A stretch of DNA of 35,438 nt from Ardenticatenaceae bacterium (GTDB lineage Bacteria; Chloroflexota; Anaerolineae; Promineifilales; Promineifilaceae), in NCBI GenBank assembly GCA_027054335.1, contig JALUPA010000736.1, positions 10,392 to 45,829 on the forward strand, in the 5' to 3' direction. A program made the translations under genes and the position numbers. How positions within the stretch are numbered: position 1 is the stretch's first letter; every line of letters starts with the position of its first letter. The notes under the pieces are model-generated. The model had not been told where the DNA came from. It searched no databases and was given only the letters and a program-made list of their open reading frames with translations. Of this stretch, positions 32,145-35,438 are shown piece by piece.

Positions 32145-32174
32145 ATTATGAAGCGGCAAATGACAGAGTGGCAA
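32145..32174 (-). promoter_or_regulatory. pnp: Possible own promoter of pnp
   Basis: Minus strand TTGCCA (32174-32169), 18-nt spacer, CATAAT (32150-32145). The start point would be about 8 nt before the pnp ATG, so this promoter would leave the GGAG out of the transcript. The -35 box again lies in a GGCAAAGT-type repeat. Confidence 0.4.
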
Positions 32175-32302
32175 AGTGGCAGAATAACGCAATGGAAAAC
32201 TGACCATTATCCTGCAACTGGGCAACTTGCAACTTGCTGCTTTTTACATTTGGAGGTGGGGATTAGGGACTGGGGACTGACTCATACAAACCGATTTGTA
32301 TG
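32161..32302. repeat. Patchwork of short tandem repeats in the rpsO-pnp spacer
   Basis: Three different families follow one another: GTGGCAAAGTGGCAG (32169-32183, 8-bp units), GCAACTTGCAACTTGC (about 32223-32238, 7-bp units) and GGGATTAGGGACTGGGGACTG (about 32258-32278, 7-bp units). A perfect CATACAAA-CCGA-TTTGTATG hairpin follows at 32283-32302. No gene is present. Confidence 0.65.
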
Positions 32303-32360
32303 GGGCAATACCCAATTCCTAAAACCTCGCCCATCTCCAAAACCAATAAGTTTTATTTTA

Positions 32361-32392
32361 AGACCTGACAAGTGGTAAAACTTATCAGGTCT
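32361..32392. repeat. 13-bp inverted repeat after rpsO (AGACCTGACAAGT family)
   Basis: AGACCTGACAAGT / ACTTATCAGGTCT with loop GGTAAA and one mismatch, 7 bases after the rpsO stop on the minus strand. It lacks a U tract, so it is more likely an RNA-processing or repeat element than a strong terminator. Confidence 0.6.
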
Positions 32393-32398
32393 ACCACA

Positions 32399-32668
32399 TT
32401 AACGACGTAATCCCAGTTCTTTCAGGATTTTGCGATACCGTTCCGGGTGATTTTTACGCAGGTAGGCCAGTAAACGACGCCGTTTACCGACTAGCAGGAG
32501 TAAGCCCCGGCGGGAGCTTTCATCGTGTTTGTGATAGTTGAGGTGTTCTTGCAATTGCGCAATGCGGGCGCTGAAAATGGCAATTTGTACCTCTGGTGAG
32601 CCGGTATCCCCTTCATGGGTTCCGTACTTCTCGAAAAGCTCGGCTTTTTCGACTGTAGTTAAAGTCAT
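32399..32668 (-). CDS. rpsO: Ribosomal protein S15
   Basis: 89 residues, standard length. Binds the central domain of 16S rRNA early in 30S assembly. Motifs: [61 protein letters not shown] lies 5 nt before the ATG. First gene of the rpsO-pnp group. Confidence 0.98.
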   Translation of the reverse strand: MTLTTVEKAELFEKYGTHEGDTGSPEVQIAIFSARIAQLQEHLNYHKHDESSRRGLLLLVGKRRRLLAYLRKNHPERYRKILKELGLRR

Positions 32669-32739
32669 GTTATCCTCCGAAAATTGATTTTGCCTGACGG
32701 CCGTCGCGCCGAAAACGTCGTGCTGTCAAGCAACGGAAG

Positions 32740-32767
32740 ATTATAACGCATACCAGACGCGGTTCAA
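32740..32767 (-). promoter_or_regulatory. rpsO: Promoter of rpsO
   Basis: Minus strand TTGAAC (32767-32762), 16-nt spacer, perfect TATAAT (32745-32740). The leader would be about 64 nt. Confidence 0.65.
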
Positions 32768-32974
32768 AATTCTCTCATCTCACCGGGTGCAGTAAGATGG
32801 TTCAGCCTGGTGCCTCTCCGACGTACCGGGAGAGTGCTGGGATAATGATATGCTGCACGAGATGGACGTCATCATCGGAGCAGATTTTGTGGTGGGGGTA
32901 CATCGTCGCTGATGATTGACCTGAATTTAGGGCAGACCCGGTGGCCCTGATTGGGCGTACAGTGCAATTTCTGA
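32768..32974. other. Spacer with degenerate sequence before the aldo/keto reductase relic
   Basis: No intact gene. The last ~60 bases hold broken pieces that may be the N-terminus of the reductase in shifted frames (for example a reading IGRTVQF). A weak CTCTCC...GGAGAG hairpin lies near 32815. Nothing else recognised. Confidence 0.4.
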
Positions 32975-33330
32975 TGGTATTCTGGGAGTGAAGCAGATGC
33001 TCTGGCTGCACTGCACACGGCCGTAGACCAAGGCAGCAATTTTATAGATACGGCCGATGTGTATAGCGACGGCCGTAGCGAACGCCTGATTGCCCAGGTC
33101 CTCAAAGACCGTTCCGAAAAAGTGTACGTGGCTGCCAAAGCCGGCTGCCGCCTCAATCCGCATATAGCCGCCGGATACAACATTTTCCGGCAACGGCCGT
33201 CGGAACTATTCTTCCATCTGACTCAAGAGGTGCAGGTGGGCATTCTGGCCCGTGTGCCCCTGCCCAGTGGTTTGCTGACGGGCAAGATGAGCCGGGAAAC
33301 GACGTTTTCGGCTGATGATCACCGGCGTCT
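32975..33330 (+). pseudogene. Aldo/keto reductase relic with an internal deletion
   Basis: An open frame after TGA 32972-32974 reads YSGSEADALAALHTAVDQGS then NFIDTADVYSDGRSERLI and VYVAAKAGCRLNPHIAAGY, a clear aldo/keto reductase with the catalytic Asp and Tyr region. At 33176-33181 it jumps straight to NIFRQRPSELFF, then VGILARVPLPSGLLTGK and TTFSADDHR, which in intact enzymes lies about 100 residues further on. The N-terminus is broken and the C-terminus is lost where the convergent dipeptidase gene begins. Not functional. Confidence 0.82.
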
Positions 33331-33345
33331 CGTCCTCTCGCTCCT

Positions 33346-34413
33346 TCACCTCCAACTCCGGCGCAGGACGCGCAGCCAGTTCTCGTGGGTAATTTTACGC
33401 AGATCGGCCTCGTCAAAACCGGCGTCACGTAAGGCGGCAACCAGGCGGGGCAGGCCGGTCACGTCACCCAGATCGTCCGGCATAGTGGCCCCGTCAAAAT
33501 CAGAGCCAAAACCGACGTGGTCTACGCCGATACGTTCAGCGATATAGGTCAGGTGGCGCACAATTTCGCTGAGAGAAGTTTCCTGGTCAAAACGGCCGTC
33601 CTCCCGCAAAAATCCCACGTGAAAATTGATGCCTACCATGCCGCCCGACTCGCCAATCGCGTCCAACTGCTTGTCCGTCAGATTGCGGGGCACGGGGCAG
33701 AGGGCGTGGGCGTTGGAATGGGTGGCAACCAGCGGCGCATCCGTCAGGGCGGCCACGTCCCAGAACCCTTTTTCATTCAGATGGGACAGATCAAGCATTA
33801 TGCCAAGCTGGTTGCATTCTTTTACCAGCGCCTTGCCCAAATCGGTCAGGCCGGGGCCGATGTCCGGCGAATCGGGGTAGTTAAAGGGCACGCCGGTGGC
33901 GTACCGGTTGGGGCGGCTCCAGACTAAGCCCAAAGAGCGCAGCCCGGCGGCATAATACACGTGCAGGGCGTCAAAATTCTTGTCAATGGCTTCCGCCCCT
34001 TCAAAGTGGAGAATGATGGCTAAACGGCCGTCCTCCAGACAACTTTTCAGCGCTGCCGTATTCCGCACAATTTCTATCTGTCCTTCTGACGCCTCTTCCG
34101 CCCGAATGATGCGGGAGGTAATCGCTATCGCCTGCCGGGATGCGTAATTTTGTTTGAGGGGTTGGGGCAGGGGAACCTGGTAGCTGAGTGTGCCATCTTC
34201 TGCCGGGGTGGGCGTCTCGCCCTCTTTGCGTTTTTTGTTGGGTAGGAAGACGGCAAAAAAGCCGCCCGCCAGACCGCCCTCCACAGCGCGGGGGTAATCC
34301 AGGTGGCCTTCTTTGTTTCGCCCAAAAAAGGAGCGAGTGTAGCCTTTCATTTCACTTTGGTAGAGGCGTAAAAAGGTGTCGTTGTGTCCGTCAATAATTT
34401 TTAAGGTTGTCAT
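33346..34413 (-). CDS. Membrane-dipeptidase-type zinc peptidase (family M19)
   Basis: 355 residues. Hydrolyses dipeptides; a cytoplasmic form with no signal peptide. Zinc-binding and family motifs: IDGHNDT (His10, Asp12), HFEGAEA (Glu ligand), LGLVWSRPNRYATGV, MLDLSHLNEKGFWDV, ATHSNAHALCPVPRNLTD, GSDFDGATMP. AGGA lies 10 nt before the ATG. The start overlaps the 3' end of meaB by 23 bases, so the two are one unit. The link to MeaB is not metabolic in an obvious way. Confidence 0.93.
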   Translation of the reverse strand: MTTLKIIDGHNDTFLRLYQSEMKGYTRSFFGRNKEGHLDYPRAVEGGLAGGFFAVFLPNKKRKEGETPTPAEDGTLSYQVPLPQPLKQNYASRQAIAITSRIIRAEEASEGQIEIVRNTAALKSCLEDGRLAIILHFEGAEAIDKNFDALHVYYAAGLRSLGLVWSRPNRYATGVPFNYPDSPDIGPGLTDLGKALVKECNQLGIMLDLSHLNEKGFWDVAALTDAPLVATHSNAHALCPVPRNLTDKQLDAIGESGGMVGINFHVGFLREDGRFDQETSLSEIVRHLTYIAERIGVDHVGFGSDFDGATMPDDLGDVTGLPRLVAALRDAGFDEADLRKITHENWLRVLRRSWR

Positions 34414-35438
34414 TTTTTATTTGTCCTGATGTAAAATTTTGCATGATTTGGAAAAGCCGACGGGCGGCAGCCGTTGCCGGCAGGGCGCCGGCCATGACGG
34501 CTTGTTCGATTTGGGGTAAGGATTGCTGGACGGCCGTTAGCCCGTAAAACCACTCATGTAACTGCTCGGCCAGCAAACTATGCAGCCATTCTCGCGCCTG
34601 TTCCCGCCGCCGCTCCTGCCATACGCCGGAAGCGGTCGTCTTCTCCCGGAACTGTTCAATGACAGCCCAAAGATACTCAATGCCCGCTCCGGTCAGGGCG
34701 GAACCGGTGTAGGCGCAGGTGCGCCAGCCGGCCGTCGCTGGAGTGAGGTAATGTAGCGCCCGATTATACTCTACCCGCGCCGCCTGCGCCCGGATTTGGT
34801 TCTCCCCGTCCGCCTTGTTGATGAGGATGGCGTCGGCCAGTTCCACCACCCCTTTTTTGATGCCTTGCAGCTCATCCCCCGCACCGGGAACCAGCAGCAA
34901 AAGGAAAAAGTCTACCATGCTGCGCACGGCGATTTCGCTTTGTCCTGTACCCACGGTTTCCACCAGAATGACGTCAAATCCGGCCGCTTCACATAGGAGC
35001 ATTGCTTCGCGGGTTTTGCGGGCGACGCCGCCTAATGCGCCGCCGGTGGGGGACGGCCGTATAAACGCCTTCTCCTCTTGCGACAATTTCTCCATCCGCG
35101 TCTTGTCCCCCAAAATGCTGCCCTGACTGACGGAACTGGTAGGATCAACGGTCAAAACTGCCACTTTATGCCCCTTTTGGCACAACATCACCCCTAGCGT
35201 TTCAATCAAGGTGCTTTTGCCCGCCCCCGGCACGCCGGTAATGCCTACGCGGATGGCGCGGCCGGTATGGGGCAGGATTTGGTGCAGCAGTGCCTGGGCC
35301 TGGTCAAAGTGGCGCGGTGCGTTGCTCTCAATCAGGGTAATAGCGCGGGCCAGCACGGCCCGGCTGCCAGACAAAACGCCTTGTGTGTATTCTTCCGTGG
35401 TCAGGTGGTTGCGTTGAGGTGTAGGCTGGGGGGATGAG
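34391..35438 (-). CDS. meaB: MeaB/ArgK-type G3E GTPase, 5' end off the window
   Basis: The frame is open to the right edge and shows no ATG, so the N-terminus is missing; the visible part starts ..TPQRNHLTTEEYTQGVLSG. Walker A GVPGAGKST (near 35230), DPTSSVSQGSILGDKTRM, FIRPSPTGGALGGVARKT, DVILVETVGTGQSE, VVELADAILINKADG. MeaB protects and reloads adenosylcobalamin-dependent methylmalonyl-CoA mutase. No mutase gene is in the window; it may lie beyond the right edge. Confidence 0.94.
   Translation of the reverse strand, partial: SSPQPTPQRNHLTTEEYTQGVLSGSRAVLARAITLIESNAPRHFDQAQALLHQILPHTGRAIRVGITGVPGAGKSTLIETLGVMLCQKGHKVAVLTVDPTSSVSQGSILGDKTRMEKLSQEEKAFIRPSPTGGALGGVARKTREAMLLCEAAGFDVILVETVGTGQSEIAVRSMVDFFLLLLVPGAGDELQGIKKGVVELADAILINKADGENQIRAQAARVEYNRALHYLTPATAGWRTCAYTGSALTGAGIEYLWAVIEQFREKTTASGVWQERRREQAREWLHSLLAEQLHEWFYGLTAVQQSLPQIEQAVMAGALPATAAARRLFQIMQNFTSGQIKNDNLKNY

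Larger units (their letters stand above)
614..35060. repeat. Dispersed highly iterated palindrome ACGGCCGT
   Basis: The perfect 8-bp palindrome ACGGCCGT appears about 59 times by hand count, both inside genes and between them, for example near 614, 698, 1047, 2667, 4221, 5178, 6600, 6660, 8593, 10044, 13533, 14119, 15345, 18696, 21401, 22008, 25046, 27638, 29352, 33069 and 35053. With base composition near 55% GC about one copy would be expected. Single-mismatch forms such as GCGGCCGT are also frequent. In coding regions it is mostly read as Thr-Ala-Val or as Asn/Asp-Gly-Arg. The pattern is like the cyanobacterial HIP1 octamer GCGATCGC. Its function is unknown. My count may be off by a few. 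Confidence 0.9.

Noticed and set aside
32361-32392. Intrinsic terminator of rpsO
   Set aside because: The stem is good but no U tract follows in the rpsO direction; kept as a repeat only.
32802-33193. Minus-strand open frames before the aldo/keto reductase relic
   Set aside because: No motif, no RBS, and antisense to a clear reductase-derived sequence.

Overview
The window looks like chromosomal DNA of a Chloroflexota bacterium, probably Anaerolineae-like. This is inferred from secreted beta-helix and ELWxxDGT-repeat proteins, a Pro/Thr-rich linker carrying an SH3-like domain, STAND/TPR regulators, many starts without a Shine-Dalgarno sequence, and intergenic DNA full of short hairpin repeats. 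No phage, integrase, transposase or CRISPR array was seen. Gene content is mostly housekeeping with one regulatory island of foreign character.

Layout. Positions 1-4.3 kb (minus): two large secreted repeat proteins, the first running off the left edge. 4.6-6.4 kb (minus): a coupled LysE-type exporter and FAD-dependent amine oxidoreductase. 6.5-11.8 kb (plus): rtcB, a small secreted protein, a cold shock protein and a USP-DUF389-SH3 membrane fusion. 11.9-14.2 kb (plus): tRNA-Lys(CUU), shikimate kinase, cupin, orphan HigA-type antitoxin and TlyA methyltransferase. 14.2-18.8 kb: sensorless histidine kinase, TPR protein and NB-ARC regulator (minus), divergent from a 55-residue putative secreted peptide and a DJ-1-like protein (plus). 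18.8-22.3 kb: molybdopterin-domain protein (minus), then leaderless lepA and pyrD (plus). 22.5-24.7 kb (plus): an antitoxin/mazF pair in which mazF carries a one-base frameshift, acylphosphatase and a FecR-like membrane-anchored protein. 24.7-32.7 kb (minus): YfhO-type membrane protein, an unrecognised two-part protein, radC, a 60-residue acidic protein, and rpsO-pnp. 33-35.4 kb: an aldo/keto reductase relic (plus), then an M19 dipeptidase and meaB (minus, running off the right edge).

Three genome-scale signals stand out. (1) The octamer palindrome ACGGCCGT occurs about 59 times by hand count in 35.4 kb, where roughly one copy would be expected; this resembles HIP1 of cyanobacteria. (2) Many spacers contain hairpins whose arms are tandem 7-8 bp repeats of several unrelated sequence families, resembling cyanobacterial STRRs; some of them seem to supply promoter -35 boxes (TTGCCA). 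(3) A 3.3 kb stretch holding the split NB-ARC/TPR regulator and the small peptide gene lacks the palindrome entirely and is more AT-rich, which suggests recent acquisition. The peptide plus split STAND receptor is the best candidate here for an undescribed signalling system, but that link is inferred from position only.
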